This document shows, one piece after another, positions 29,240 through 41,954 of a stretch of 64,000 nt of DNA. A program made the position numbers and the translations under genes. The DNA is from Citrus sinensis (taxonomy: Eukaryota; Streptophyta; Magnoliopsida; Sapindales; Rutaceae), in the NCBI RefSeq assembly GCF_022201045.2, contig NC_068557.1:32155501-32219500 (forward strand). The letters are read 5' to 3'. A model generated the notes under the pieces. That model was given only the letters and a program-made list of their open reading frames with translations. It was not told the origin of the DNA and made no database searches. The first letter of the stretch is position 1. Each line of letters opens with the position of its first letter.

Positions 29240-32200
29240 ATGGCTGTTCAATACACCGCCGTTTTTCCCCTTCCCTTTTCCACATCTCGTTTGATCGATG
29301 CCTTCGTGTTGATCCTGTCGATCTTCTTAACTCTGTCTCTTGTTCAATGCACTACTGATTCTTCTGACGGTATTTGATTTTTTTTTTACTTTTTCTTAAA
29401 TTATTTGATCGGATTTTTCTTTTAGTCTTTGTTTGCTTTTTTTTGTTTTGTTTTTGTTTTTGTGTTTGATTGATCGCTTTAGTTATGTGATGGTGATCGG
29501 TATGAGCTAAAGCCAAAAAATGAGCTTTGACGTTGGTGAAGTTTTATTTGTCATTTAGATTTCTGTTTAAAGTTTAATCCTTTTATGTTCTGTTCCGTTC
29601 CGGCTAAATGTCGGAAACTAAGGTTTAATGAAGTTTGAGCCTTTTTTTCTGTTTAATGTTTTATTTGTTTGTGTGTGTGTGTGTGTGTTTTTTTTTTCCT
29701 TTAGAAAAAAATCAACTTGGGGTCTTAAAGAATGACGAAAACATATTGAGTAACAGTTTTTCTTATAAAATAAATGGTTAGTTTTATTTATTTATTCTGC
29801 AGTTCAAGCACTTCAAGTATTGTACACTTCGCTAAACAGTCCTTCAGTGCTAACTAATTGGAAAGGCAATGAAGGTGATCCATGTGGAGAGTCGTGGAAA
29901 GGGGTAGCTTGTGAGGGATCAGCTGTCGTTTCCATGTATGTATGAATAAATTTTAACCAAAAAAAAAAAAAATGCTGCCTTCTAATTTTTTGAAGTTTCT
30001 GCTGTGATTTAATAAGCTTTTGATGTGCTAATGATTCTTATTTGTTATTTTTGTAACAGTGACATTTCTGGGTTAGGACTCAGTGGAACAATGGGATACC
30101 TGCTTTCAGATCTTCTGTCATTGAGAAAATTGTGAGCTTTTCTTTTTCCTTCCCTTCATTGGCTGTATGGAATGATATTGGTTTTGCTTGCTATTGATTA
30201 ATAACTTAATAAGTTGCTAATTTTATTTGAGTATTCACTTTGTGTAGTGATTTGAGTGGCAACAGCATTCATGACACGATCCCATATCAATTACCTCCAA
30301 ATCTTACCAGCCTGTAATGTTTCTAATGGTTACTGATATATTTTTATTTTTTGAATTTGTTATGGACTTGTTTGATGCCCTGATTCTTCTGCATCGTTAT
30401 GCAGAAATCTTGCAAGCAACAACTTTAGTGGGAATCTTCCTTATTCTATTGCTAGCATGGTCTCACTCTCTTATTTGTAAGTGGGTTTTCTTGAATGATA
30501 TGAAATTGGTTGGCATTCAGTTGCAGTTTTGAATGTTTCTTATTGCCTAATTGAACAATCCCATGGTTTAGGAATGTTAGCCGTAATTCGCTTACCCAGT
30601 CAATCGGAGACATTTTTGGTAATCTTGCTGGCCTCGCAACCTTGTAAGACATCTAACTTCAATACAAATCTGTTGTCATTATTTTGTCAGCCTTGATTTC
30701 AATAGCATATTGGGCTATTGGCTGTCAAAATAAATCATTGAAGATTGGTTCGATATGCTGTTTGTACATGGAGCATTGTACTTCATGCTCAAAAATGCAC
30801 GCTTTGACTTATTTCACTTGTGAACACCCACTAAGATAATCTGCAATTTTTTTTTTAATAAATTGCACCTGTTGGTTTTTTCTTGCATTTAACACTTTTC
30901 CTAAATGCATTGCACACTTTTTTTATCTTGCTTCATGATGTAGGGACCTCTCTTTCAACAATTTTTCTGGAGATCTTCCGAATTCATTTATTTCATTGTC
31001 CAATATTTCTTCGCTGTGAGTAAAGTTCTCCTTTCTTTCAAGGGGAAAAGTGGCTGCAATATTTTTGAATTTCTACGTGAGTGCTAATGATCTCTGAATT
31101 TGTGGCAGCTATCTGCAGAACAATCAATTGACTGGTTCTCTTAATGTCTTTTCGGGCTTGCCTTTGACTACTCTGTAAGTTGTTATTATTTTACAGTTGA
31201 AGTTGGTACTGTATTATCTTTCCATCTTTTCTTATCTCACCCCTTGTCCAACAGAAATGTGGCAAACAATCATTTCAGTGGTTGGATACCTCGGGAACTC
31301 ATTTCAATCCGGACATTTATGTAAGCTTTTGCTAATTATGTTTCTTTTACGCTGATTATTTCCTCTCTCTTAGTCTTTCTTTTACATTTAGGTAATATTT
31401 ACGCTGTAGCATCATGATTAACTTAGTTGTTGAAAATAAATTAGATATGACGGAAATTCTTTCGACAATGGTCCTGCTCCACCACCTCCGCCATCTACTG
31501 CACCTCCCTCTGGTAGATCTCACAATAATCGAAGTCATCGACAAGGCTCACATTCACCTTCAGGCAGCCAGTCATCCAGTTCAGACAAGGAATTGCCAGC
31601 TGGAGCTATTGTCGGCATAGTTCTGGGTGCTGTGTTTTTGGTTGCGCTGGCGCTACTTGCCCTTTATTTTTGCATTCGGAAGAATAGAAGAAAAGTAAGT
31701 GGTGCAAGGAGTTCTGCGGGAAGTCTCCCTGTCAGCACAAATAACAGTAGGTTTTCTTTTCCCTATTTTTTGTTTCCCTCTCCTGAAATATTGCCTTCCT
31801 TTTTCTAGTTTGATTCTTTGGCTATATATACTTTTTTACAATATCTAGTCATGTATGGTTCAAATATCTATAATTTCTTTATTGGAGTCGTATACAATAA
31901 TTTGTAAGAGTTTCCTGAGCATGACAAATTTCTTCTTGTCTGATTTAAATCGGTGATGTATATTTGAGCAATTTAATTAGCTGCACTACCTAAATTAATT
32001 GCTCTGTAAAATTTATAATTTCTGCTTCATGTTGGTTGCTTTGAACTGCAGTTGTTAAGAAATTGGAGCTTGCAGCTCTTTTGCCACAATCCTGACTGTT
32101 TGGCTTTGGAATCTACTTTCTTTTTGCAGTGAATACCGAGATGCATGAGCAGCGGGTAAAAAGTGTAGCCGCTGTCACTGATCTGACACCTCCACCTGCT

Positions 32201-34295
32201 GAAAAGTTGGTGATTGAGAGGGTGGCAAAAAGTGGATCCTTAAAGAAAATAAAGTCACCTATAACTGCTACTTCATATACCGTTGCTTCTCTCCAAACAG
32301 CTACAAATAGCTTTAGTCAAGAATTTCTTATTGGTGAAGGTTCACTTGGTCGTGTTTACAGAGCAGAGTTTGCTAATGGGAAGGTAATATATTGCGTGCG
32401 AAATTAATTATTTTCCCACGGACCATAATGATTAGACAGGGGTGCAAAAGTTTTTGTTTGTGATTGCAATCTCCACTCAGGAGTTGCTTCTTCAGTGGAA
32501 ATCGGGTGGTTTCCTTCAACATACACCTCTTGCCTATTATTAGTTTCCGGTGATATTTCATGTGTTTATGATATCTATTTAACAGTCTAGTTAGCATCTG
32601 TCATTACCATCAATATATTGTGTGTGAAATTAATTATTTTCCCATGTACCATAATGATTAGACGGGTGCAAAAGTTTTTGTTAGTGACTGCGATCTCCAC
32701 TCAGGAGTTGCTTCTGCAGTGGGAATCGGGTGGTTTCCTTCAACATACACCTCTCGCCTATTAGTAATTTCTGGTGATATATCATGTGATTACGATATCT
32801 ATTTAACAGTTTAGTTTAGCTTCTGGCAGTACCATCACATCATGTCTTTTGATGATTTCTTACCGTCATGTTCCATTTATATTACGGTAATGATCTAGTC
32901 ATTTTGTGTTTGGCTTGAACTAGATCATGGCGGTTAAGAAGATCGACAATGCAGCATTGTCATTACAGGAGGAAGATAACTTTCTGGAAGCTGTTTCTAA
33001 TATGTCACGCTTAAGGCACCCAAACATTGTTACACTGGCTGGATATTGTGCAGAGCATGGCCAGCGTCTTCTGGTTTATGAATATGTTGGAAATGGTAAC
33101 CTCCATGATATGCTGCACTTTGCTGATGATAGCAGCAAGAACCTGACTTGGAATGCACGCGTTCGAGTGGCACTAGGCACTGCCCGGGCTTTAGAGTATG
33201 TTACATGTGTATGACATTTTAAGTCTCTCTCTCTCTCTCTCCCTCTCCCTCTCTCGTTCTGCTACACTAAAGGATCTATGGTTGGTTTGAGGTGCATTTC
33301 CGTACTAAACAACAGCTTTGTCTATCAGGTACTTGCATGAAGTGTGCTTGCCTTCAGTTGTACATAGAAATTTCAAGTCGGCAAACATTTTACTTGATGA
33401 TGAGCTCAATCCCCACTTGTCAGATTGTGGTTTGGCTGCTCTAACACCAAACACTGAGAGACAGGTGATAACTGGAACAAGCTAACAATTTCATATTTTG
33501 GGGACTTGCTTTTCCTTTATCTTTTTGCCATAGTTTAGGTTGACAAGTTCCGTTCTCTTCACATTTGACAGGTTTCAACACAGATGGTTGGTGCATTTGG
33601 TTACAGTGCTCCTGAATTTGCCTTGTCCGGAATATACACAGTAAAAAGCGATGTGTACAGTTTTGGAGTAGTTATGTTAGAGCTTTTGACTGGTCGGAAG
33701 CCACTGGACAGGTAAACAATGTCCTATTTTATTTTGTATTTTCGCCCTTTGAATTGTTATAATGCTGTTTGCAATTTCTGGAAGTTGGTTTACATGTGTG
33801 GTGTTGCGATTCTTGTTTTCCCTGTTGTTTAGTTCAAGGCCAAGATCAGAGCAGTCACTTGTGAGATGGGCTACTCCGCAGCTACATGATATAGATGCGT
33901 TGGCCAAAATGGTTGATCCTGCCTTGAACGGCATGTATCCTGCAAAGTCTCTGTCACGTTTTGCCGACATTATTGCTCTCTGTGTTCAGGTGAACCCTTT
34001 ATTGAGCTTAGCTTTTAAGGCATCAAGCTTTTGGAATAAAATATGTCTTATAGTTGTAACGGAGGAGTTATGTCGAACTAAAAAAGAAGAGACTTTTATG
34101 CTATTGAGGAATGTTCATCTAAATTTTGTTTATTCTTTGTAGCCGGAACCCGAGTTTCGACCTCCCATGTCTGAAGTTGTGCAAGCACTGGTACGGTTAG
34201 TACAAAGGGCAAGTGTAGTGAAAAGGCGGTCCAGCGATGAATCAGGATTTTCCTATAGGACCCCAGATCACGAGGCTATTGACACGCCATTTTAA
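29240..34295 (+). CDS. SRF8: STRUBBELIG-receptor family LRR receptor-like pseudokinase (SRF6/7/8 clade)
   Basis: Plasma-membrane LRR-V receptor. Sixteen exons: 29240..29369, 29803..29935, 30060..30131, 30248..30313, 30405..30476, 30572..30643, 30944..31015, 31109..31174, 31255..31320, 31445..31746, 32130..32383, 32924..33195, 33329..33464, 33572..33711, 33833..33989, 34143..34295; 2163 nt, 720 residues. Order: signal peptide; N-terminal cap [20 protein letters not shown]; six LRRs on 72- or 66-base exons all in phase 2; Pro/Ser-rich juxtamembrane part ([14 protein letters not shown]); [22 protein letters not shown]; kinase-like domain. The glycine loop (GEGSLG) and VAIK lysine (AVKK) remain, but HRD is HRN (N540) and DFG is DCG (558-560), so catalysis is unlikely, as is known for STRUBBELIG-family kinases. 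The symbol SRF8 rests on context: OSCA1.2, SRF8 and EBS are consecutive in Arabidopsis (At4g22120-22140). SRF6 or SRF7 cannot be excluded. Confidence 0.93.
32386..32838. repeat. Tandem duplication (226/227 bp) inside an SRF intron
   Basis: Copies 32386-32611 and 32612-32838 share long blocks: AAATTAATTATTTTCCCA, ACCATAATGATTAGAC, TCCACTCAGGAGTTGCTTCT, TTTCCTTCAACATACACCTC and ATATCTATTTAACAGT. Copy 1 begins at the donor of exon 32130..32383; the matching position of copy 2 reads CAATATATTG, so no second donor was created. Confidence 0.92.
33222..33256. repeat. (CT)n microsatellite in SRF intron 12
   Basis: CT-rich run just after the donor of exon 32924..33195, interrupted by CCC. Confidence 0.9.
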
Positions 34296-36373
34296 CTGTA
34301 GCAACCGTGTTGAAGTTGAAAGCGAACTTTGCAACTTTGAACACACAATGGCAGTGTCTGGAGAGATTTGAAGAACCCAGATTAAGCGGAAAAGATGCTA
34401 AAAGGTTTCGGAGGCAGATCGAAAAGATATGTAATTATGTCCCATACATTCAACTACAATTTTCGACTTACAATGCAAATTAAGGTATATAATTATATTT
34501 AGCTGGAAAGGCTGCTCGATGTTGTAATTTAAATTTTTCTTCGGATATCTCGATGTAACATTCAAGATGTTTGCGGCATAATAATAAATTTCCATGACTT
34601 GTAATATGTGAAATACGGCAACTTCTTTTGCCTTTCGGCTTGGGGCGAATTCCCCACACTGAATTTTCATTCACATGGTTTTCTCGAATAGACCAAACTT
34701 GTAGAACGTGCCCGTTTTTCAGACATTGCCAGCTAACCAGCATGTGTGCGCTGTTTGGATTCGGATAGGAAAGGTGGACAGCTAGGCAACAACTCCATGA
34801 AGACAAAACACGTGTGAAAGTGAGAGAGCCCGGTATGGGACAGATTGTAAAAGAAAATGTGAACATTAAGATGTCGGTGAATCCAAGCAGGCCTGTTCCG
34901 CGTGCGCCTATAATTTTTTTTTTTTAATTTATATAAAAATATTTGTTCGTTAAATGGGTAAAGAAAGCTGAAATTAGACTGAAAGGAAAATTCTATAATT
35001 TTATTGTGGAATTATAAAGCAACAGGCGGTGAGAAATTTTTGATGTTTTTGTTGATTGATGATTTATACTTGGTACCATTTGATTTACGATTTATGGTTA
35101 CTCTTATGTTGAAATATTAATATAAAATTAGATTAAAACATATTGGAAACGTGTGTAATTGTGAGGTCGATTGATCACCTACTCTCTCTCTCTCTTTTTC
35201 TTTTTCTTTTTCTTTTTTTCATAATATAGCAAATAACAAGTATTTTCAAACTGAAGGGATGATAGAGAAATTGATTGCGGGATTTAAATTGAAGGGACGT
35301 AAGCGAAATGGGAACTGAAACTATCAAACTATCATCGTTATAGTGAATATGGAACAACTTTCACAAAGGAAGGGAGTCAATTCAAACAGGAACCGAAGCC
35401 CTTTGCTGCGTGGAGTCGAGTTGACTATTCACTCTCCTCAAAACAGCGCTTATCCCATTAAATTTATATAAAAATTGTAAAAGTTTCTTATATATATAAC
35501 TCCGTTAGTTTCAAAAATAACACTAATTCCTTCAATAAATTCCTTAACGTGCTCCTCCTGATCAAGCACAGACACTCTCTCTTCATCTATAATGGGGAAG
35601 GATAAGTTGACATGAATTAGATTGAATATATGTGGAAGGTTTTGTACAAACTAAAAGCAAGCATAGAAATCTCCAGGATGAAAAATGCAATGGCAGTTGA
35701 GAGCACATAAGACAAAAAAAAAAAAAAAAAAATAGGGATACCAACATCTTTTCCTCGTATAAATAATAAGCTTGAGCACATGGCTGAAAGGTGAAAAGTC
35801 CGTAAGTGAGATTAAATCTTGAAGGGGAAATTTTAAAACAAAGAGCCAAAAAGAAATAAGTAAAGCACATTGAGAAGCATGTTTCTTAATCCTAGCTAGC
35901 GGAAAATACTGATCGAAAGACTAGTGCGATTTAAGACTTGGCGAAAGTTTAAAGTTGTCACTACATATATATATATATATATATCTTATGTTATATGTGT
36001 GAGTGTAGGGAGTTCTTCGGTGAAAAAAAAAAAAAAAAAGAGCGAGAGAGAAGGTTATCTCTGCTTAATTTGTGGGGTTTTATTAAATGTATTTTTGTCT
36101 TTTCATATAATTTTATTGAAAATCAAAGTCGTAAAATATCTGGAAGGGTTTTATTACGTATTTAAAGGGGTGCCAATAATTTTTTTTATTTTTTTTTCAA
36201 TTTTAAATTACAGCAGTTGTCCGTTGATTACATTGGTGCAAGTCGTGAAAATTTACGGCTATTCTGTAAAATTATAAAATTGGTCCTCACTGGATCAACC
36301 ATATTTGTGTGTGTACGTGTGTGTATGTATGTGTAACATATCCAAAATATGTAACTAACAACTTTTTTAGAAT

Positions 36374-36565
36374 CAATAATACTACACATCCCAAATTTTT
36401 TATCCCAAAAAGTTATCCCAAATGATGTGGCATTTATCAATTGGTTGGTGAGATAATACAATTAATTTATTTGGATATTGTAAATAATTATCAACCACTC
36501 AATTAATGACACATCATTTGGGATAACTTTTTGGGATAAGAAATTTGGAATGTGTAGCATTACTG
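36374..36565. mobile_element. 192-bp MITE with long terminal inverted repeats and 9-bp target duplication
   Basis: The ends are inverted: 5' CAATAATACTACACATCCC against CAGTAATGCTACACATTCC read from the other end, with pairing over roughly 75 bp and including AAAAAGTTATCCCAAATGAT on both arms. Identical 9-bp direct repeats TTTTAGAAT flank it (36365-36373 and 36566-36574). No ORF. A 9-bp duplication fits Mutator-type elements; an 8-bp hAT duplication plus one chance base is also possible. Confidence 0.9.
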
Positions 36566-36904
36566 TTTTAGAATAAATATCTTACCTGAGTTGGTTGGTA
36601 GAGAATGTGAGTCTATGAATAAATTTTGCGATTGGCTTTTATTTTAAGTTTTTATTTTGTACTATTTTAAATTTATGCATATTGTTATATAATACTTAAA
36701 GTTAAATTTGAAATTTATATCAAAATCGTTAAACTAACCACTAAACTACTCCAACCACATTTTGACGATGGGATGTTTATTTTTTAAAATATCAAAAATA
36801 AAAAGCATATTTTCTATTATTTTTTCCATATATAAAATAAATAATTTTTGTATTTATGTATTTTCTTTTCTAGATTATGTTATGTATATATAAAATTATA
36901 AAAA

Positions 36905-37862
36905 AAGGGGATATTATCATTTGATCCACCTAAACTTTTCTGACATATTTAGTCAATATCAAGGTTTGTTAAAAAATGAATTTAATGTTCACATTGTTAT
37001 CACTTTACCCTAAAAAAATTAATGCAATTAAAAATTTACTGATGTTATAAAGGATATTTAAGAAATTTCATGTTAAAGGCAAAATGGACCGTTCAATTAT
37101 AAAAGAAATATTATCATTTGTTCACTAAAACTTTTCAAACATATCAATTCAGTACTAAGGTTTCTTAAACCCTATATTTTACCACATAATATTTAATTTG
37201 TTATCACTTTACCACCAAAATATTAACACAATTAAAAATTTACTAATTTCATAAGGGCATTTAAGAAATTTCATGTTGAACCCAATAATATTAACACAAC
37301 TTTTGAATGACGAAGTGTTAAATTTGGAGTATTGGTTTGCCATTGTAGTGTCTAAAATGGCTTAAGGTTACTGGTGTTTAATGATATTATTAAAACTGAA
37401 GTTTTTGACTTGCATTACTTGAAATTTGATATTTGAATGTACAACAATATGTTTATAAAATTTAAAAAAATTATTTTTTAAAAATATACCGCTACTTTTT
37501 TGGGTAATTTCTTTCTTTTCAAATGAACAAAATTGTCTTTTATAATAAGTATTTAGTTATTTTTAATATTTTAGTGGTAAAGTGATCAAACTTAAATATT
37601 AAGTGGTAAAATATAGTTTTAAAAAACCATGGTCCCGAATTAATATGTCAAAAAACTTCTAATAGATAAATGATAATTTTTTTTTTATAATTTATTTCCT
37701 TTAAAAGATAAAATCAGCTTTTATACTCTAATGGTAAAATCAACTTTTTAACCTTTTTGGAATAATATAAACATTAAGTAATAAAATATAATTTTTACTT
37801 TATCTTACTACCCACTTGATATCTCAGAAAAAATTAGACGGACAAACGATAATATCCATTTT
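36905..37862. mobile_element. Fold-back element with repeated and inverted sub-units
   Basis: Left end GGGATATTATCATTTGATCC resembles the reverse complement of the right end (ATGGATATTATCGTTTGTCC). Inside are two direct copies at about 36905-37080 and 37105-37285 (shared ATTATCATTTG, GTTATCACTTTACC, ATTAAAAATTTACT, TTTAAGAAATTTCATGTT) and inverted copies at about 37556-37680 and 37690-37860. Non-coding and AT-rich. It looks like a non-autonomous Mutator-like or Foldback-type element; no clear target duplication was found. Confidence 0.65.
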
Positions 37863-38097
37863 AGAAATAATCTTATTTGAATCAACAAGCAAAGACGAAC
37901 AGTAACATTCAGGTCAAATCCCACTCAACTCAGCTTCTTTGTTCACTTAGCCAAAAACCGCCAATTCATCAACCGAAATTTACTCAAACATCGGAACCTT
38001 GCCGGAACTTCCATTTCCCGCAAATTCGAACGCCAAAAAATAAAAAAATAAAAATTTATCTCCAATCGAATCTCAAATTCAAAACGTAAACTAATAA

Positions 38098-41000
38098 ATG
38101 TCTTCAAATCATCTGCTTATTGAATCCGACAAAGAGCATGAGACGTTGGATCGGTCAAGCGCCAGCAATTTCTTCTCGGGTTCACTTAGCACGCCCAGTA
38201 GCCGTCAGAGCTCGCCACGGATGGAGCCGAGCCGTTTCTTAAAGAAAATGAAGAGGAAAGGGGAGAAGGCTTGGTATAAAAGAAAGAGAGTGAAGAGCTT
38301 AGTGGGTGTGATTGGTTTGATTTGTTTCTTTTTCGTTGTTAATTGGTTTATGCTTGTAAGGTTGCAATATCATGGTCGAAAAACCAATGCTTTTGTTAAT
38401 TCTTCTTCGGTTTCAGTAAAGGTATGCCACATTGTGTTGGATTAGTTATACTGAATGTTTCAAAGTTAGTTGCTTTTCTTTGAATAGTTCAATATGTTGT
38501 AGTGAGGGATCGAAATTGATTCATTTAGCATTTTGTTTATAGTTGTTATGCTTCTGCTTCATTATGAGAGCACAACTGCTCGGGTGTTTTATGCACTCCC
38601 AATTTTTTAATAAAAAAATAAAGAATCCGGATGGGTGTAGTCTTAGTGGATGAAATAGGAGCTAGTTGTTTTTATTCGTTTTATGGTTATGATGTCTGCA
38701 GAAAGAATTGAAAAAGTTTGGCAAAGGGAAGAGGTCACAGTATGGTGTTTATGGGAGGATGCTGGCTTTGGCTGCTCATGCGTTGGCAGAGGTGCTTCAT
38801 ATCAATTGTCATCTCTTAAGAGTTTTGCTTTTATTCACTGAACTGCTTAATTAGTTTCTATTGTTTGATGATAGATATGCTGACTGGCATGTAGGGACAG
38901 AATAAACGTGAGCCAAAAGATTTGTGGCGAGAGCCCGTGGTTCCTGCTTCAGCTTGGATGCCTTGTGCCGATCAACGTAACTGGGAACCTAGTGGTGAGA
39001 CTCCATTACGTGTGTGCACGCGTTTGGACTTGGTAGTTATGTGAAAATGTGATTTATGTATCTTGGAAGAAAGTATAGATGGATTAGTCGCTGCTGCTGA
39101 CTTTTGCTCTACAATTTCTGTTATTAACAGGGGGAAATAATGGATATATTTTGGTCACCGCAAATGGTGGAATGAACCAGCAGCGAGTAGCTGTAAGTAC
39201 TGCTTGTGATGCAAATTTCATCCTCTGTTATATCTCTTTTATGTCATAAAAACATTATTTTTTTTCTCTTTTCTCTCATACACAAGTTTTACTTCTGAAG
39301 TGGTGACACTTTTTGTTCATGTCATATTCAGTTTGCCTAAAACCATGTTCTTACTGTAAGCAGATTTGCAATGCTGTTGTCCTAGCACGGTTGCTTAATG
39401 CAACTCTTGTTGTACCCAAATTTATGTACAGTAGTGTTTGGAGAGATGTGAGGTAACATATCCCTTCCTTTCCTTCCTTTACTTGGTTCTTTAATTAGCA
39501 GTTCATTGTTTGCATTTTTCTTCCTTCTGGTTAATTTTTTTATTGAAATTGGAGTGGCTGCATCTAATTTCTGGATCAACACATAAGTAGGTTTCTTACA
39601 TTAATCATTTCAGCTTTATAATTTGCTTCATTTCCTCTAACCTTAAGCCCTTCCTTACTTCAAATGATTAACATTTTTCTGAGACTTGGTTTGTGGTGAT
39701 CTGCTGTTTTTGGGCTTGGTATTAAGGGCATCCTGTAGAAGTGGCATCTTTAATCATTAATGTGTGGACATTTCATTTGTCCCTTTGTTGTGAGCTTTCT
39801 ATTGTAATTTCACTTTAATTAGTCTTGTGCCCTAAATAAAGTGATTTTGTTTCAGGCAACACATTTGTATCTGCATTTTAAATCACATTTAGCAACTTTG
39901 AATTTTTTAGTGGCATTTTGGATGCCTAGCTGATTTCAAATTCTAAGTATTTGTTCTAGATGGAAAGTAAGGAAGTAACAATATTAAATTTCATAATTTC
40001 ATAGCCAATTCAGCGATATCTATCAGGAGGAGCATTTTATTAACTACCTGACTCCTGATATTCGGATGGTGAAGGAACTTCCGAACAAGCTGCAGTCGTT
40101 AGATTTGGAGGCAATTGGTAGTGTTGTGAGTTTCTTACTCAAAACTCGTACAATCCTCATTGATGCAATAGTAGCATGAGTAATGTGCTTATTATATAGT
40201 GTTGTTCAAATGCTGTTTCAGGTGACAGATGTAGACATCCCAAAAGAGTCCAAGCCAAGTTTTTATTTGAAAAACATTCTTCCTATTCTACTTCGAAATG
40301 GAGTTGTCCATCTTCTTGGATTTGGGAATCGTCTGGCCTTCGACCCAATACCTTTCCAGTTGCAGGTAAATTTGTACCCTTTGTTATTCTAGTCAAAATG
40401 CAAGTTTTATAGGTTGTAAGTATTATTATTAGTTTTTCATCAAAACTTGGTCTTCTGTAGTGTTATTATTCCCTTATTCTTTCTTAGTTTGATCTATCTA
40501 ATTGGAGACATCATCTAGAGACTTCGATGTAGATGTAACTTCCACGCGCTTCAATTTGCTCCTAAAATACAAGAAACCGGTGCTTTGCTTCTTCGGAGGT
40601 TGCGTAAGCATGAAGGTCATTCTGGCCCATTGGATCATTATCTTGTTGGTCCATATGCAGATTCCATCATGAAAGAAAAACGGGGTCAGTCTGCGAAAGC
40701 ATCTAGATATTTAGCTATACATCTGAGGTTTGAAATTGACATGGTAGCTCATTCTCTATGCGAATTTGGTGGAGGAGAAGAAGAGAGACAAGAATTGGAA
40801 AAATATCGTGAAATTCATTTCCCTGCATTGGCACATCTGAAGAAGACAACAAAGTATGCATATTCTTACTTTTACTGTGTTGCTATTTTAGTTTATCTTG
40901 GCCATTATTATTAAGGTCCATGTGAAGACATATTGTTTTGTTCCTTGTGTTTTTGGAATGAGTAACTACTGTGATTTGCTATGTAAGGAAATTATTCAAC

Positions 41001-41752
41001 TGGTTGCAGGTTACCTTCTCCTGCTGAGATCAGGTCTGAGGGCCTCTGTCCATTGACACCTGAAGAAGCAGTGCTGATGCTTGCTGCTCTTGGTTTCAAT
41101 CGTAAGACACATGTATTTGTGGCGGGGGCACAGATATATGGAGGGACACGAAGATTGGGTGCTTTGAACAGCTTATATCCTTATCTAGTTACTAAAGAGA
41201 ACTTGCTTTCAGCAACGGAACTCGAACCATTCAAGAACTTTTCATCTCAGGTAAGATGCCAGGAACCAATTATGTTTATTATTCTAGGTTAATGATTGTT
41301 ATCCGAGAAAATTAGGACACTCTTAAGGTCAAACCAGCTCCTATGCATTGACAAATTATTTCATGAATCTCGAGATCTTTTCAATATTGATTACTTAGTA
41401 CTTTGTTCTTGAGTTATTTATGATAAGCTTATGTCTTATACAGCTAGCAGCACTAGATTTTATTGGCTGCACTGCTGCCAATGCATTTGCCATGACAGAC
41501 TCGGGGAGTCAGTTGTCATCATTGGTATCTGGTTATCGAATATACTATGGTGGAGGAAAGATGCCAACAATACGGCCAAATAAAAGACGACTTGCAGCGA
41601 TCTTCGTGAAGAATTCTACTATAGAGTGGAAAGTCTTTGAACAGCGAGTTCGGAAGGCAGTTCGACAAACTAAACACATCCAGTCTAGGTCAAAAGGAAG
41701 AAGCGTTTACCGGTATCCAAGATGTAAAGAGTGTATGTGTCCTACAGATTAA
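38098..41752 (+). CDS. O-fucosyltransferase family protein (GT106), type II Golgi membrane protein
   Basis: Plant GT106/O-FucT-like Golgi enzyme; members act in pectin, mannan and other cell-wall glycan synthesis, but the substrate of this member is unknown. Exons: 38098..38421, 38702..38791, 38895..38994, 39131..39192, 39364..39452, 40005..40125, 40222..40365, 40519..40853, 41010..41250, 41444..41752; 1815 nt, 604 residues. The cytosolic tail is basic (KKMKRKGEKAWYKRKR), then one TM helix (VGVIGLICFFFVVNWFMLV, about residues 69-88). The lumenal domain has NGYILVTANGGMNQQRVAIC, ARLLNATLVVPKF, the nucleotide-sugar-binding type motif YLAIHLRFEIDMVAHSLC, HVFVAGAQIYGG and the late DFIGCTAANAFAMTDSGSQL. 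Complete by family comparison. Converges on the subtilase with only 202 bp between stop codons. From memory, Arabidopsis At1g62330 has the same neighbours (ALE1, STM). Confidence 0.92.
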
Positions 41753-41954
41753 TCGGCTTGCCTAAACGGGCATATTTTTTGCCAATTCCAGCATGTATTT
41801 TTATTCATTAATTTTGCTTTTGCTTTCCATTATTTTTTTATCCAATATCTAGGACAGTACCCATGTCCTAATACAGGTATAGAAAAGATGCAAAGCTTGT
41901 TGCTTTTTGAGGCTCTCCTATCATTTTACCAAAACTAATTGTATTGACTTTAAT

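Larger units (their letters stand above)
34296..38097. other. Spacer between SRF and the O-fucosyltransferase gene
   Basis: Holds the SRF 3' UTR (to about 34600), several simple repeats ((CT)n near 35180, poly-A near 35716, (TA)n near 35964, poly-A near 36024), a 192-bp MITE and a fold-back element of about 950 bp. Apart from these I see no gene. Confidence 0.6.

Noticed and set aside
37877-38089. Apparent upstream ORF 8 nt before the O-fucosyltransferase ATG
   Set aside because: It begins with TTG rather than ATG and the peptide is low-complexity; no support for initiation.
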